Positions 25,821-35,466 of a DNA stretch of 64,000 bases are shown piece by piece. Below the pieces are notes generated by a model that saw nothing but the letters and a program-made list of their open reading frames with translations, ran no database searches and had not been told where the DNA came from. How positions within the stretch are numbered: the first letter of the stretch is position 1; each line of letters opens with the position of its first letter. Source of the stretch: Bacteroidota bacterium (GTDB lineage: Bacteria; Bacteroidota; Bacteroidia; JAHEXY01); contig JAHEXY010000009.1 in assembly GCA_023251875.1 (NCBI GenBank), positions 124,001 to 188,000 on the forward strand. The letters are read 5' to 3'. A program made the position numbers and the translations under genes.

Positions 25821-28065
25821 AATATTTCACTAATTTCTTCAGCGCTTTCTCTCCATTTTTATTTTTCACTTCCAACATATATACGCCAGCAGGTAAAGAA
25901 CTCACATCAACAGTTTGTTTGGTAGTTTGTGATGTGCGCGTACTTGAATACACCAATAATCCGATTGAATTGAAGATTGAAATAGTATAAGTTTCGGTTG
26001 AAGGTAATTCAATAGTTAAATTAGTTGTAATAGGATTTGGAAAAAGTTTTATTTTATCTTCAAGCACTTCTTCAATAATTCCGGAGGAATAACCTTGCAC
26101 AACAATACTGTCTCCAATTAAATTTACCGGAATATCCGTTTCATCATAAGAAATAACTTTTACATCACTGATAGTGAAATTTAAAGTTTTATAAATTAAA
26201 TCTTTTCCTGAAATATTATCTTCTAAAACAAGATCCAATTCTCCTATATCCCCATAGCCCGATTGGTTTTGTTTATCCTTTCGAGTAAAAGCCAAATCAA
26301 TTTTTCCTGCAGTATACAAATCTTTGCTAAGGCTCAATGCATTTGTTTTATCTCCCAACCAAGAATTGGTAAAATTTACTTTTGCCGTACCGCTATCAAC
26401 CAATGAAGAAGTATAGTTAATACTAAAAGCCAAGCCATACACATTAGTAACCGGTACAGTTGAAGTACCCAATTTTATTAATACATGTAATGTATCGCTG
26501 GTATTTGCTGTATCATTTGCAAGTTCTAAATACAAATCAGGATCGCTTGCGCTTGCGTTATTTCCTAAAACAGTTTTATTATGTGTTGAACCATAATTTA
26601 GATTTATAGCCAGTGTATCATCATCATTAATGCTTCCATCTCCATTGCAGTCTGCATTTTTGTAATCAATGCCGTTGTTAAAAATAGTACCCCAATCTGC
26701 AGAAGCTTGTCCTGTCCAATTATTAGAAGCTCCAGAACGTATTGTTCCTATTGAGCCATATGCAAGACCAATATTTAATAAATCTTTGTTGTTTGCAATT
26801 AAATCTGAATTGGCATCGCCTGGCCAAACATTGTTTGAATCTAATAGTACGTTGCCGTATTGGTTGGTTTTAAGCAGAAACATATCCGTTCTATATGTAT
26901 CGATATTATATATCCAACCTGTAAGAGCAAAGCCTTCATTTCCTATTGTATCTATTTCACTTGTCCAAATTTTTTCATCAGCATTTATTTTCGATTGAAT
27001 ATCTAGTTGATTTTCCCAGATAGTATTTCCGGAAGAATCAATTTTAAACATATAGATATTTGCTGTTCCGTTATCATATATAGAATCATCTGTAGTTATT
27101 CCCGATAAAATAGCACCACCTTCCGGGCTTGTTATTCCCCATCCCAGAATTGCTTCCCCATTTCCTGAATAAGATTTTGCCCAAATTGAATCTCCATTTG
27201 AATTTAATTTTAAACAATAGATAACTGGCGAAGACATAAAATTATTTTCTGTTGAAAAAAGATAGTAAAAACCTTGATTGCTCTCGGATACGCTTAAGGT
27301 GCCCAAAAGAAGATCATCAAAAGCATCAGAAGCAAATAACTTCATCCATTGAATTCCTCCAACAGAATCAAGTTTAATAACTTTATAAGCCGGAGATGAA
27401 ATATAGCTACCATAAGCACAAATAATATATCCCCCATCCATTGTGCTTTGAATTGAATAAGCGTATTCCCCATCTGTATTATTGCCATTATATTGACTTG
27501 AAGGAATTATTTGCTCCCATAGCTCATTACCTGCCGTATCTGTTTTAATAACTAGAATTTGATTAACAGAATCAATTGGATGTATATATGTAGATATCAT
27601 CACATATCCGCTATCAGAAGCTATGACCATATCCATTGGCATTTCGATATTAAATTGTTTGTTCCATATTATAGTTCCATTTGGGCTTACTTTTGATAAA
27701 ACAGTAAAGCCAGAATCGAAATCGCCACCGCATACAATAAAATTCTTTTCAGGAGTTTCTTTAGCTTTAAGAAAAGAATAATAAGAAGTATCAGGATATG
27801 GAAACTTCACTGTCCAAGTGGTATCTCCCAATAAATTTGTTTTTACTAATTTAAATGGCCCCATTTGCTCATCTAAGAAATGCCCTTCTCCTAAAAGTAA
27901 GCCTCCATCTGAGGTATGAAGAATAGAAAAGCCAATTCCGTCTGTTAGCGTATCAGTATATCTCCTAAAAAAGGTAGATTGCCCAATAGATAAATTCGTT
28001 TTTAGAATAAATACCAATAGTAGCGCAAAAAGCCATTTGATAGATAATTTTATTTTTGTTTTCAT
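25819..28065 (-). CDS. T9SS-sorted protein with dockerin-like and cohesin-like modules
   Basis: This 748-aa protein has a signal peptide (KWLFALLLVFILKTNLSIGQS). Residues ~30-410 are repeated 'TSDGG'-type propeller segments with Ca-site-like DS/DT-G loops. A dockerin-like pair of calcium loops follows from residue 414 (WPGDANSDLIANN ... ADCNGDGSINDDDTLAINLNYG). Then comes a cohesin-like beta domain (DPDLYLELANDTANTSDTLHVLIKLG ... VYGLAFSINY), and a T9SS type A sorting domain (LFPNP ... LPAGVYMLEVKN). The C-terminal ~335 residues are closely similar to those of the protein at 31212-33218. It is likely surface-exposed. Binding partner unknown. Confidence 0.82.
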   Translation of the reverse strand: MKTKIKLSIKWLFALLLVFILKTNLSIGQSTFFRRYTDTLTDGIGFSILHTSDGGLLLGEGHFLDEQMGPFKLVKTNLLGDTTWTVKFPYPDTSYYSFLKAKETPEKNFIVCGGDFDSGFTVLSKVSPNGTIIWNKQFNIEMPMDMVIASDSGYVMISTYIHPIDSVNQILVIKTDTAGNELWEQIIPSSQYNGNNTDGEYAYSIQSTMDGGYIICAYGSYISSPAYKVIKLDSVGGIQWMKLFASDAFDDLLLGTLSVSESNQGFYYLFSTENNFMSSPVIYCLKLNSNGDSIWAKSYSGNGEAILGWGITSPEGGAILSGITTDDSIYDNGTANIYMFKIDSSGNTIWENQLDIQSKINADEKIWTSEIDTIGNEGFALTGWIYNIDTYRTDMFLLKTNQYGNVLLDSNNVWPGDANSDLIANNKDLLNIGLAYGSIGTIRSGASNNWTGQASADWGTIFNNGIDYKNADCNGDGSINDDDTLAINLNYGSTHNKTVLGNNASASDPDLYLELANDTANTSDTLHVLIKLGTSTVPVTNVYGLAFSINYTSSLVDSGTAKVNFTNSWLGDKTNALSLSKDLYTAGKIDLAFTRKDKQNQSGYGDIGELDLVLEDNISGKDLIYKTLNFTISDVKVISYDETDIPVNLIGDSIVVQGYSSGIIEEVLEDKIKLFPNPITTNLTIELPSTETYTISIFNSIGLLVYSSTRTSQTTKQTVDVSSLPAGVYMLEVKNKNGEKALKKLVKY

Positions 28066-28419
28066 AGTCTTATTTATTTTAGGAGGATGTATAATTATTT
28101 AACACTTCAAAATTCCATTAAATAATTGAGCCTATCAATTAACAATATTTTAATAATGTTACTCAAAAATGTAATTTATATGTTACTATTTGAGTTTACC
28201 CCCAAAAGAATAAACGAACTTTGTTGAGGCAAACCGATTATTCTTGCAATCATATTGCGGATTTACATTGTTTTTTCGCTACAAATATACAAAATTGAAT
28301 CCACTTTGAACCGGATTCGGGTATTATATAATTCACGAATTATCATAAAAGAAAAAATGATTGATTCATTCTTATCTTTGCAATTAGCATTAACAAAATA
28401 TATTAATTGTTACCTATAA
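28066..28419. other. Divergent intergenic region
   Basis: This 354-base AT-rich spacer carries no credible gene. It contains CAAATATA at 28282-28289, a possible minus-strand TATATTTG -7 box for the secreted protein, TATCTTTG at 28373-28380 toward the plus-strand gene, and the 11-mer GTTTACCCCCA at 28194-28204 that recurs at 42648-42658 upstream of the RHS genes. Confidence 0.5.
28373..28380 (+). promoter_or_regulatory. Probable -7 element for the 468-aa gene
   Basis: TATCTTTG fits TAnnTTTG and lies 39 bases upstream of the start codon. The upstream TTTG is not found at the standard distance. Confidence 0.4.
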
Positions 28420-29826
28420 ATGAAAAATACTAAATTTTATATTTTGTTTTTATTGCTGTCAAGCAAAGATAAGAAGCGATTTTTAGAGTTTTTGTGCAGT
28501 CCATTTCATAATAAGAGCCCACGCTTGGAAAAGTTGGGAGAGTATTTCTATTCTCATAAAAAACCAATTAAAGAGCAAGCCTTTCAATATGTTTATTCAA
28601 CAAAGCGAAAATACAATGATGTACTAATGCGCAGGCTCATGAATGGTTTGTTGGAAGATCTCAAGAAATTTATTTCAGTCACTCAATTTTTGGATGCTAA
28701 AATAGAAACGAATACTTTTTTAGTAAATGGCCTTAAAGAAATGAAGCAGGAAAAATTACTCGATGAAGTTTTGAGTAAACAAACAAAATTAATTTCGGAC
28801 AATTTAAAAAACGATTCTTCTTTTTACTACAATCGCTTTTTACTGGAAACAGAAAAATATGCAATGAACCTTTCTCAAAAACAATTAAAGTTAGAAAGTC
28901 GGTTCTCTCAAATATTTTCTTCTTTGGAAGAATTTTATTTGTTTAATAAACTAAAATATTATTGTCATGCTTTGAATCAAAAAAATATTATTAAAACTGA
29001 TTTTCAAATTTTATACCGTGAAGAGATTTTAAAAAACTTAAAAGAGGGCCATTATAAAACCAATGCAGGTGTTATGATATACTATCATATTTTGCTTTTG
29101 CTATTGGAAGAAGATGAAGGCATCAATTATAAAAAAGTAAAAAAACTACTCCAAGAAAATCATTATTTATTTGCACAAGCAGAAGCCAGAGATATGCTTG
29201 TATTTGCTCAAAACTATTGCATCAAGCAAATTAATAGAGGCCGTATTAATTATTTAAAAGAAGTTTTTTATTTCTATCAATTTAGCATAGAGAAAAATTT
29301 AGTTTATGAAAACGGATTTATTTCTCCACAAACATTTAAAAATATTGTTTCAACTGCATTGCGAATAAAAAAAGGAAAATGGGCTCAATTATTTATTAAA
29401 AATTATTCAACGAAAGTTATAAAACAACATCGAGCCAATACTTTTAATTACAATATGGCCAATGTACATTATAGCCAAAAACAATATGGGGCTTGCTTAA
29501 AACTATTGCAACAGGTAAATTTTAAAGAAGCATTTTATGGTTTAGATGCAAAGGTTCTCATGCTAAAAACATTTTACGAGCAAAAAGATTTTGAAGCATT
29601 GGATAGGTTTTGGTTTAGTTTCTATATGTACGTAAAGCGCAATCATTATATATCAGATGCGCATAAAACATCTTACCTAAATTTTTTAAAGTTTACGAGA
29701 AAGTTAATGACGGTTAGTAATTCAGATATTTCAAAACTGAAGAAAATAAAAACAGAGATTCAAAATACAAAACCGATTAGCAATATTAATTGGTTATTAG
29801 AAATGGTGGGGAAAAAAAATTTATAA
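28420..29826 (+). CDS. Uncharacterised alpha-helical protein, paralogue A
   Basis: This 468-aa protein has no signal peptide and no domain I can name. It begins FLLLSSKDKKRFLEFLCSPFHNKSPRLEKLGEYF and is helical throughout, lysine- and tyrosine-rich, with TPR-like spacing toward the end (YNMANVHYSQKQYGACLKLLQQVNFKEAFYGLDAKVLMLKTFYEQKDFEAL). The protein at 35467-36867 is a full-length paralogue. Both diverge from a minus-strand T9SS/polymerase unit. The 'SKK(D/E)...F..FL.SPF.N' opening looks like a family conserved within Bacteroidota. Function unknown. Confidence 0.75.
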   Translation: MKNTKFYILFLLLSSKDKKRFLEFLCSPFHNKSPRLEKLGEYFYSHKKPIKEQAFQYVYSTKRKYNDVLMRRLMNGLLEDLKKFISVTQFLDAKIETNTFLVNGLKEMKQEKLLDEVLSKQTKLISDNLKNDSSFYYNRFLLETEKYAMNLSQKQLKLESRFSQIFSSLEEFYLFNKLKYYCHALNQKNIIKTDFQILYREEILKNLKEGHYKTNAGVMIYYHILLLLLEEDEGINYKKVKKLLQENHYLFAQAEARDMLVFAQNYCIKQINRGRINYLKEVFYFYQFSIEKNLVYENGFISPQTFKNIVSTALRIKKGKWAQLFIKNYSTKVIKQHRANTFNYNMANVHYSQKQYGACLKLLQQVNFKEAFYGLDAKVLMLKTFYEQKDFEALDRFWFSFYMYVKRNHYISDAHKTSYLNFLKFTRKLMTVSNSDISKLKKIKTEIQNTKPISNINWLLEMVGKKNL

Positions 29827-29872
29827 CCACAGAGGCACAGAGGGGAAATTTATTTGCGCCTCTGTGTGTTTG
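29826..29872. repeat. CCACAGAGGCACAGAGG palindromic repeat, left of the ATPase gene
   Basis: ACCACAGAGGCACAGAGG and GCGCCTCTGTGTG form an imperfect inverted pair with a short loop. It directly follows the stop of the 468-aa gene. A related copy lies at the other side of the ATPase gene (31146-31206). Confidence 0.6.
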
Positions 29873-29880
29873 GGTTGGCT

Positions 29881-31074
29881 TTAATATAAAAAACCAAACA
29901 GCCAAAGAGGAATTTTATTTTGGTATCCAATTTCAATATCATCTGCTGCTATATAGGAGTTTTTTACTCCCACTATTTGATTATAATCTTTTCCTTTTCC
30001 ACCAATTTCAAAAGTTAATTTTTCGTCAACTAAAAAGTCTCCACTTGTAGATGAAGAAGCATGATGTAAAATAGATGTTTGATTAAGGAAAAACGTTTCT
30101 CTTAAATTTCCGATGTTCACTCCATCTTTTGCAATGGCATAGGCCAGATTAGTGTTGTGAAGATATACTTTCTCTGGTTTTGATAAAGGGGCATAAGCAT
30201 TCCCATCAGCTTTTAACAATTGAAATAGTTTTGCATCTTCCAAATAATGAAAATACAGTGTTATTGTATTTCTAGAAGTTTCGATTATCCCACTCAGTTT
30301 AGAAATATTGGGTTGCATAGGAGGAGAAACAGCAACCATATACAATAACTTTTTTAGTTTAGGAATATAATTAATATCGATATTTCTACATTGCGGTAAA
30401 TCTGTTTCTAAAATTAGATTAATTGTATTTGCTAAACGATGATGATAAGTATTCAAATCATCTAGATAAAATGGATAGTAACCATGTTTTAGGTATTTAT
30501 TCCAGTAGGCTAATGGTTTTATTTGTTTTGTAATGTTAGAAGCAATAGAAATATGATTTTTTAATATATCAGATAAATCATGGGCTTCAAATAAACGACT
30601 GGTTTCAATTTGCAAAAACTCTCTGAATGAAAGCCCATCTAAATTATATATTACAACCCTTCTACTTAAATCAGCATTGCCTTTTAAAATTTCAAGAATT
30701 GAACTACTCGTAAATATAATTTTCAGATCCACATAAGTGTCATAGATGTTTTTTATTTCTTGTGACCAATTTTTGTATTTATGAACTTCATCCAGAAATA
30801 GGTACTTACCTCCTTGTTTGTAAAAAGCGTCTGCTAATTCAAGAAGTGAATGGGAGGAAAAATATAGATTGTCAAGACTTGTATATAAACATTGTGAATT
30901 GTTTTTGAATTTCTCTTTAATACGTTTGAGCATCAAAGTAGTTTTCCCCACCCCTCTAGATCCTTTAATAGCGATTAAGCGATTTTTCCAGTCAATTTGA
31001 TCTTCAAGATATCTACTAAATGGTTTTGCCAGACTATTAATAAGCCTAGATTGATTTTCAAATAATGAGTTCAT
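29881..31074 (-). CDS. AAA-family ATPase with DUF4143-type C-terminus
   Basis: This 397-aa protein has Walker A in AIKGSRGVGKTTLML (residues ~34-48) and Walker B in KYLFLDEVHKYKNWSQEI. The sensor-like IIFTSSSI follows, then the C-terminal part with LSGIIETSRNTITLYFHYLEDAKLFQLL, a winged-helix-like segment, and a terminal restriction-endonuclease-like fold region (TFEIGGKGKDYNQI). This is the AAA_14/DUF4143 architecture. Such genes are abundant and patchily distributed and their function is unsettled. The gene is bracketed by CAGAGG repeats and has a 21-base inverted repeat 10 bases upstream of its start, which suggests autoregulation or mobility. Confidence 0.85.
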   Translation of the reverse strand: MNSLFENQSRLINSLAKPFSRYLEDQIDWKNRLIAIKGSRGVGKTTLMLKRIKEKFKNNSQCLYTSLDNLYFSSHSLLELADAFYKQGGKYLFLDEVHKYKNWSQEIKNIYDTYVDLKIIFTSSSILEILKGNADLSRRVVIYNLDGLSFREFLQIETSRLFEAHDLSDILKNHISIASNITKQIKPLAYWNKYLKHGYYPFYLDDLNTYHHRLANTINLILETDLPQCRNIDINYIPKLKKLLYMVAVSPPMQPNISKLSGIIETSRNTITLYFHYLEDAKLFQLLKADGNAYAPLSKPEKVYLHNTNLAYAIAKDGVNIGNLRETFFLNQTSILHHASSSTSGDFLVDEKLTFEIGGKGKDYNQIVGVKNSYIAADDIEIGYQNKIPLWLFGFLY

Positions 31075-31084
31075 ATTTTATAAA

Positions 31085-31137
31085 TTGTCATCTAAAGATA
31101 GCAATTTGTATTTAATATTGCAATCTTTAGATGACAA
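31085..31137. repeat. 21-base inverted repeat just upstream of the ATPase gene
   Basis: The arm at 31085-31105 and the reverse complement of 31117-31137 match at 20 of 21 positions around an 11-base spacer. Each arm contains ATCTAAAGAT or its complement, itself palindromic. It lies in the promoter or leader of the minus-strand ATPase gene, so an operator or leader hairpin is likely. Confidence 0.75.
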
Positions 31138-31145
31138 AACGAAAA

Positions 31146-31206
31146 CGACAGAGGCACAAAGACACAGAGAAAATTGTACTCTATAATCTCTGTACCTCTG
31201 TGGTAA
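31146..31206. repeat. CAGAGGCACAAAG palindromic repeat, right of the ATPase gene
   Basis: GACAGAGGCACAAAGACACA at the left is mirrored by TCTCTGTACCTCTGTGGT at the right, with an AT-rich loop. It belongs to the same family as 29826 and 21818. It ends six bases before the stop of the 668-aa secreted protein gene. Confidence 0.65.
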
Positions 31207-31211
31207 AGCCT

Positions 31212-33218
31212 TTAAAACTTCACTAATTTCTTAAGAGCCTTCTCTCCATTTTTATTTTTCACTTCTAACATATACACACCTGCTGGCAACTGATTCAAAT
31301 CAATATTTTGTTTTGTAGTTTGAGAAAAATGTTTACTCGAGTAAACCAATAATCCAATTGAATTGAATATTGAAATTTCATAAACTTCCATTGAAGGCAA
31401 TTCAAGTGTTAAAAAATTATTTGTTGGGTTAGGATACAGTTTTACTTTATCCTGAATGGTTTCTTCTACAATACCCGTAACAACTCCTTGAATAATGATA
31501 CTATCATTAACTAAGTTCACAGGAATTTCAGTTTCATTATTAGAAATAAGGCTTACTTCGCTTAAAGTAAAATTGAGCATTTTGTAAATCATATCTTTTC
31601 CGGCAATATTATCTTCTACAATTACATCTAATTCCCCAATGGATCCATAGCCTGAAACATTTTGCTGATCTTTACGGGTAAATGCCAAATCAATTCTCCC
31701 TTTGCTATGGAAGTTTTTCGACAAGCTTAATGCATTTGTTTTATTACCTATCCACGAATTGCTAAAATCTACTTTTGTTGAAACACTATCAATTAACTTA
31801 TTATTGTAATTAATACTGAAAGCTAATCCATATACATTGTTTACAGGAACAGATAAAGAACCAAGCTTAATTAAAATTTTTAACGTATCGCTCGTATTTG
31901 CAGTATCATTTGCTAGTTCTAGATACAAATCAGGATCAGAGGCAGTAGCATTTGTAGTAAACGATGTTTTATTATGCATTAAACCATAATTGAGGTTTAT
32001 TGCAAGCGTATCATCATCATCAATGGTCCCATCTCCATTACAATCTGCATGTTTATAATCGGTGCCATTACTAAAACTGGTTCCCCAATCTGTACAAGCT
32101 TGTGCTATCCATGTATTAGAGGCACTGACACGTACATTACCACTTGCGCCATAAGCAATACCAATATTTAGTAAATCATAATTATTGGCTGTGTAATCGT
32201 AATTAGCATCCCCGGGCCAAACATCACATGAGTTTGTAATGGTAAATCCAGAACTGATAAGGTATTGTTGACTTTGCCCATCAATAATATTGACATCCCA
32301 TAAACCTGCATTTGCATTTGAGGGAATTGAAAAATTTGCGCTAATAGTACTATCCGTTAGTACAGTAATAGTATTGGCATTTATTGTATTACTACCTTGG
32401 CTAAACCAAGAGCTGATGGTATTTGTGCCTTGCGTAAAGCTTGTGCCTTGTCCACTAATGGTAACATCAAGAGTTTGCCCTAAACAAGCAGAACTAGGAT
32501 TCACTTGCGTTATGTTGGATGACACTATGCTGAACAATGCAAATGAAACATAGGATGGATTATTGCCAAAAGGTATTTCTTCAACGCCTAAGGATATGTT
32601 TCCTAAGCCAATATTCAAGGGAATTTGAATATGGCTAATAAGAGTAGAATCATTTACTATGGTTATAACATTCACAGAATAATATGCAATCAGAAAAAAG
32701 TTTGAATCAAAAAGGTAAATATTAATAGTACTATCATTCGTAAAACCGTAAACAGAAGAATTGTGAACTATTTTTACATTTAATGTTTGGCCAGGAGAAG
32801 CTGAACCTGGAGAGAATATGAGGCCGCTTCCTGTAATTTTATTTGTATTGCTCTGTTTTAAATTAGAGCCTTTAGCATAAACAGTAAATCCTTTACTAAG
32901 CACAGCCTTTTTCCCGTTTACATCCATTACATTTATATCCCACAAACCAATATTGGCATTAGAAGGAATTGAAAACTTTGCAAATAGTTTTTTATTATTG
33001 ATGGCGAGATTTGCAATTGAATAAATGGTATTGCTGCCTTGGCTAAACCATACTACAATAGTTGTACTACCTTGTTTAAAGCTGGTGCCTTGGCCGCTAA
33101 TTTTTACATTTAATGTTTGGCCCTGATAGGCCGAATCAGGTGAAATACTTACGATACTTTGAGAAAAACCTAGACTAAGGTTTAACATAAATAAAATAAA
33201 CAGTAGTGACTTTTTCAT
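31212..33218 (-). CDS. T9SS-sorted protein with IPT/TIG-like repeats, dockerin-like and cohesin-like modules
   Basis: This 668-aa protein has a signal peptide ending SLGFSQS. Three Ig-like repeats follow, of the type ISPDSAYQGQTLNVKISGQGTSF ... ANFSIPSNANAGLWDVNI, at about 21-115, 130-230 and 235-330. Then come a dockerin-like pair of loops from 334 (WPGDANYDYTANN ... ADCNGDGTIDDDDTLAINLNYG), a cohesin-like domain, and a T9SS type A end (LYPNPTNNFLTLELPS ... LPAGVYMLEVKN). From 334 onward it closely resembles the protein at 25819-28065. It starts 16 bases after the O-antigen ligase-like gene, so the two are probably co-transcribed. Confidence 0.82.
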   Translation of the reverse strand: MKKSLLFILFMLNLSLGFSQSIVSISPDSAYQGQTLNVKISGQGTSFKQGSTTIVVWFSQGSNTIYSIANLAINNKKLFAKFSIPSNANIGLWDINVMDVNGKKAVLSKGFTVYAKGSNLKQSNTNKITGSGLIFSPGSASPGQTLNVKIVHNSSVYGFTNDSTINIYLFDSNFFLIAYYSVNVITIVNDSTLISHIQIPLNIGLGNISLGVEEIPFGNNPSYVSFALFSIVSSNITQVNPSSACLGQTLDVTISGQGTSFTQGTNTISSWFSQGSNTINANTITVLTDSTISANFSIPSNANAGLWDVNIIDGQSQQYLISSGFTITNSCDVWPGDANYDYTANNYDLLNIGIAYGASGNVRVSASNTWIAQACTDWGTSFSNGTDYKHADCNGDGTIDDDDTLAINLNYGLMHNKTSFTTNATASDPDLYLELANDTANTSDTLKILIKLGSLSVPVNNVYGLAFSINYNNKLIDSVSTKVDFSNSWIGNKTNALSLSKNFHSKGRIDLAFTRKDQQNVSGYGSIGELDVIVEDNIAGKDMIYKMLNFTLSEVSLISNNETEIPVNLVNDSIIIQGVVTGIVEETIQDKVKLYPNPTNNFLTLELPSMEVYEISIFNSIGLLVYSSKHFSQTTKQNIDLNQLPAGVYMLEVKNKNGEKALKKLVKF

Positions 33219-33234
33219 AGGAAGTAATTTTAGA

Positions 33235-35268
33235 TTAAGATTTTTTTGAGTTAGAATACAATTCAGGTTGGGCTTGTTTTAATTGATCGATCAATTCAAT
33301 ATTTTTAATTTTTGCTTGTTCAAACATTGCACATAGGCTTGCATCATCATTTTGCAAAAGAGCAAGAGCTATTTTTAAGTCCTTCTCATTTGTAGTATCG
33401 TAAAGGTTTTTAATTTTTGCTTTTAAAATGGCGCTTAAAAATTCATGATAGTTTTCATGAGCCAATTCATCGGATACTTTTCTAATGGTTGTATAAGCCT
33501 TATCAATATGGCCAGTATTAAAATAGATTGCACTTAGATTAAGTAAAGCATCATCAAAATGAGAATCAATGCGGAGTGCTTTTTGATAAAATTCTATTGC
33601 CTTTTCTTGCTTACCTAGTTTTGAATAGCACGATCCTATATTATTTAATACATGAATGTGAAAGGGATTTACGGCATAGGCTTTATTAAACTCAACTAAT
33701 GCTTGTTCTATATTTCCGCTATTAAAGTATGCCGATCCGCTATACCAAGCTATGGGTGTAGAGACCGGATCTATCCTATAAAAAACCAAATCCGCCTTTT
33801 TTATTTCTTTGATAACTTTTCCCCAATTGTTTTGTGCACGTGCATCGTACGCTAATCGCAAATGATATTCTGAATTAATTTTTATGGCGGCAATACTACA
33901 GCTCAATAATACTATTGCAGTAATTGGAATAAAGAAAATAGACCAGCTTATTTTAAAATTATTTGTTTGAGGAATATCTATTTTAGAGTACAATACTATT
34001 ATTGAAGACATCATAGTCATAAGAATGATAGATTGTGGTATTCTGTCTTTTGAAAAACTAAAAGAAGAAAAAATAATATAACCTATAACAGCAAAAAAGC
34101 AAACGTATCCCCAATAACGATCTTCAGGCGCATTGGCTTTTTTAATTATTTGAATGGAATAATAAATTGCGGAGATGAAAAATAAAATATATGCTATTAA
34201 TGCAAGGCTGCCATTTTCACTCCACACGGCAAGAAAATCATTATGTGGGCTTTGAAAAAAAACATTACTGCCTACGGTAGATAAATTAACAGAACCGGTT
34301 TGTAAAATAGCAATCTTCCAAGAGCCTTGTCCAATACCCAACAAAAAATGTTCTTTAATAAGTTGAATAGTTTTATCCCAGAGGCTTATTCGAATATCCA
34401 TTGTGCCGGAACTTACAATGGCGTCTTTCTTAACATTAACAGTTTCGTAAAAACTATATTTATAAATAACAGCAAAAGACATACATACCAGCAATGTTAA
34501 AATGGCCAGATATGGAAAAGCTTTTTTAATAATTTGTTTATCGATTTTTTTTTCTAAAGAGAGAAAGAGAATAAAGGAAATAAAACCACTCAGAAATGTT
34601 GCTAACCAAACAGCTCTACACAATGTGAGAATAATGCTAATGAAGCAAAATGCTAATGTTATACCACAAAAATAGTTGAACCGGGTTTTAAAGAAATAGA
34701 TGCCATATAATAAAACAGGAAACGTTAAGAATAATACTTCAGCAAATAAATTAGGGTTTGTAAATGTTGAACTATACGAACCTATCTGATAAAGGAACTT
34801 TAAATTTGTTAGTTGTAGAAACCCAATTATTGAAATGATAAAAGATAATACAGTTATAAATTTTATAAAATTGTTTTTAAAGTTTTTGTCATTTTGGAAA
34901 TAACTAATTAAAAGTAATGCATAAATACCAAATAGTCCTATGCGCAGCCATTCAAAAATACCATCTGCCATATTAATGGATTTAAATAAACTAATGCCTG
35001 CAAAAATAAAGTAGATGCAATAAAAGATTAAAATTTTATTGGAGAATAAACGTGTGCTAAAATTTTGGCGCCATTCTTTGCTGAAAAACAAAATGGCTGT
35101 AAGAAAAATTAAATAAACTCCCAAAGCAAATGCTTGTGGCAAACTTACCGGATCAATTAATTGCCTTGAATATAATAATGGAATGCCGGCAATAGGAAAA
35201 AGCAGTAGCCACTTACTAATACCAGTTCCAATTTTGCTTAGTGTTATGTCTTCTTTCATTTGTTTCAA
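33235..35268 (-). CDS. O-antigen ligase/polymerase-like membrane protein with TPR tail
   Basis: This 677-aa protein has about a dozen membrane segments over residues 15-460, with the Wzy_C/WaaL-type periplasmic loop containing 'LWDKTIQLIKEHFLLGIGQGSW' and 'SPHNDFLAVWSENG' (the conserved H-N-D/E motif). The C-terminal ~200 residues hold TPR units (YFNSGNIEQALVEFNKAYAVNPFHIHVLNNIGSCYSKLGKQEKAIEFYQKAL). The fusion suggests a glycan ligase or polymerase with a scaffold. Some members of this architecture act as O-oligosaccharyltransferases. The substrate cannot be told. It is in an operon with the T9SS protein downstream. Confidence 0.82.
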   Translation of the reverse strand: MKQMKEDITLSKIGTGISKWLLLFPIAGIPLLYSRQLIDPVSLPQAFALGVYLIFLTAILFFSKEWRQNFSTRLFSNKILIFYCIYFIFAGISLFKSINMADGIFEWLRIGLFGIYALLLISYFQNDKNFKNNFIKFITVLSFIISIIGFLQLTNLKFLYQIGSYSSTFTNPNLFAEVLFLTFPVLLYGIYFFKTRFNYFCGITLAFCFISIILTLCRAVWLATFLSGFISFILFLSLEKKIDKQIIKKAFPYLAILTLLVCMSFAVIYKYSFYETVNVKKDAIVSSGTMDIRISLWDKTIQLIKEHFLLGIGQGSWKIAILQTGSVNLSTVGSNVFFQSPHNDFLAVWSENGSLALIAYILFFISAIYYSIQIIKKANAPEDRYWGYVCFFAVIGYIIFSSFSFSKDRIPQSIILMTMMSSIIVLYSKIDIPQTNNFKISWSIFFIPITAIVLLSCSIAAIKINSEYHLRLAYDARAQNNWGKVIKEIKKADLVFYRIDPVSTPIAWYSGSAYFNSGNIEQALVEFNKAYAVNPFHIHVLNNIGSCYSKLGKQEKAIEFYQKALRIDSHFDDALLNLSAIYFNTGHIDKAYTTIRKVSDELAHENYHEFLSAILKAKIKNLYDTTNEKDLKIALALLQNDDASLCAMFEQAKIKNIELIDQLKQAQPELYSNSKKS

Positions 35269-35466
35269 AAAATGTGATTTATGGACTTGGCCTTTTTCTT
35301 TAATGTAAATTTCGCATTAACAATTAGATTTATCAATAAACAATATTTTATATTTGTTTAATATTATATTTGGTAATAACAATCAAATTTATTGATATTG
35401 TATTATTATTAATAATAAATATGTTATTAACATAAATATGTACTTTGTTTAATATATTATTATATC

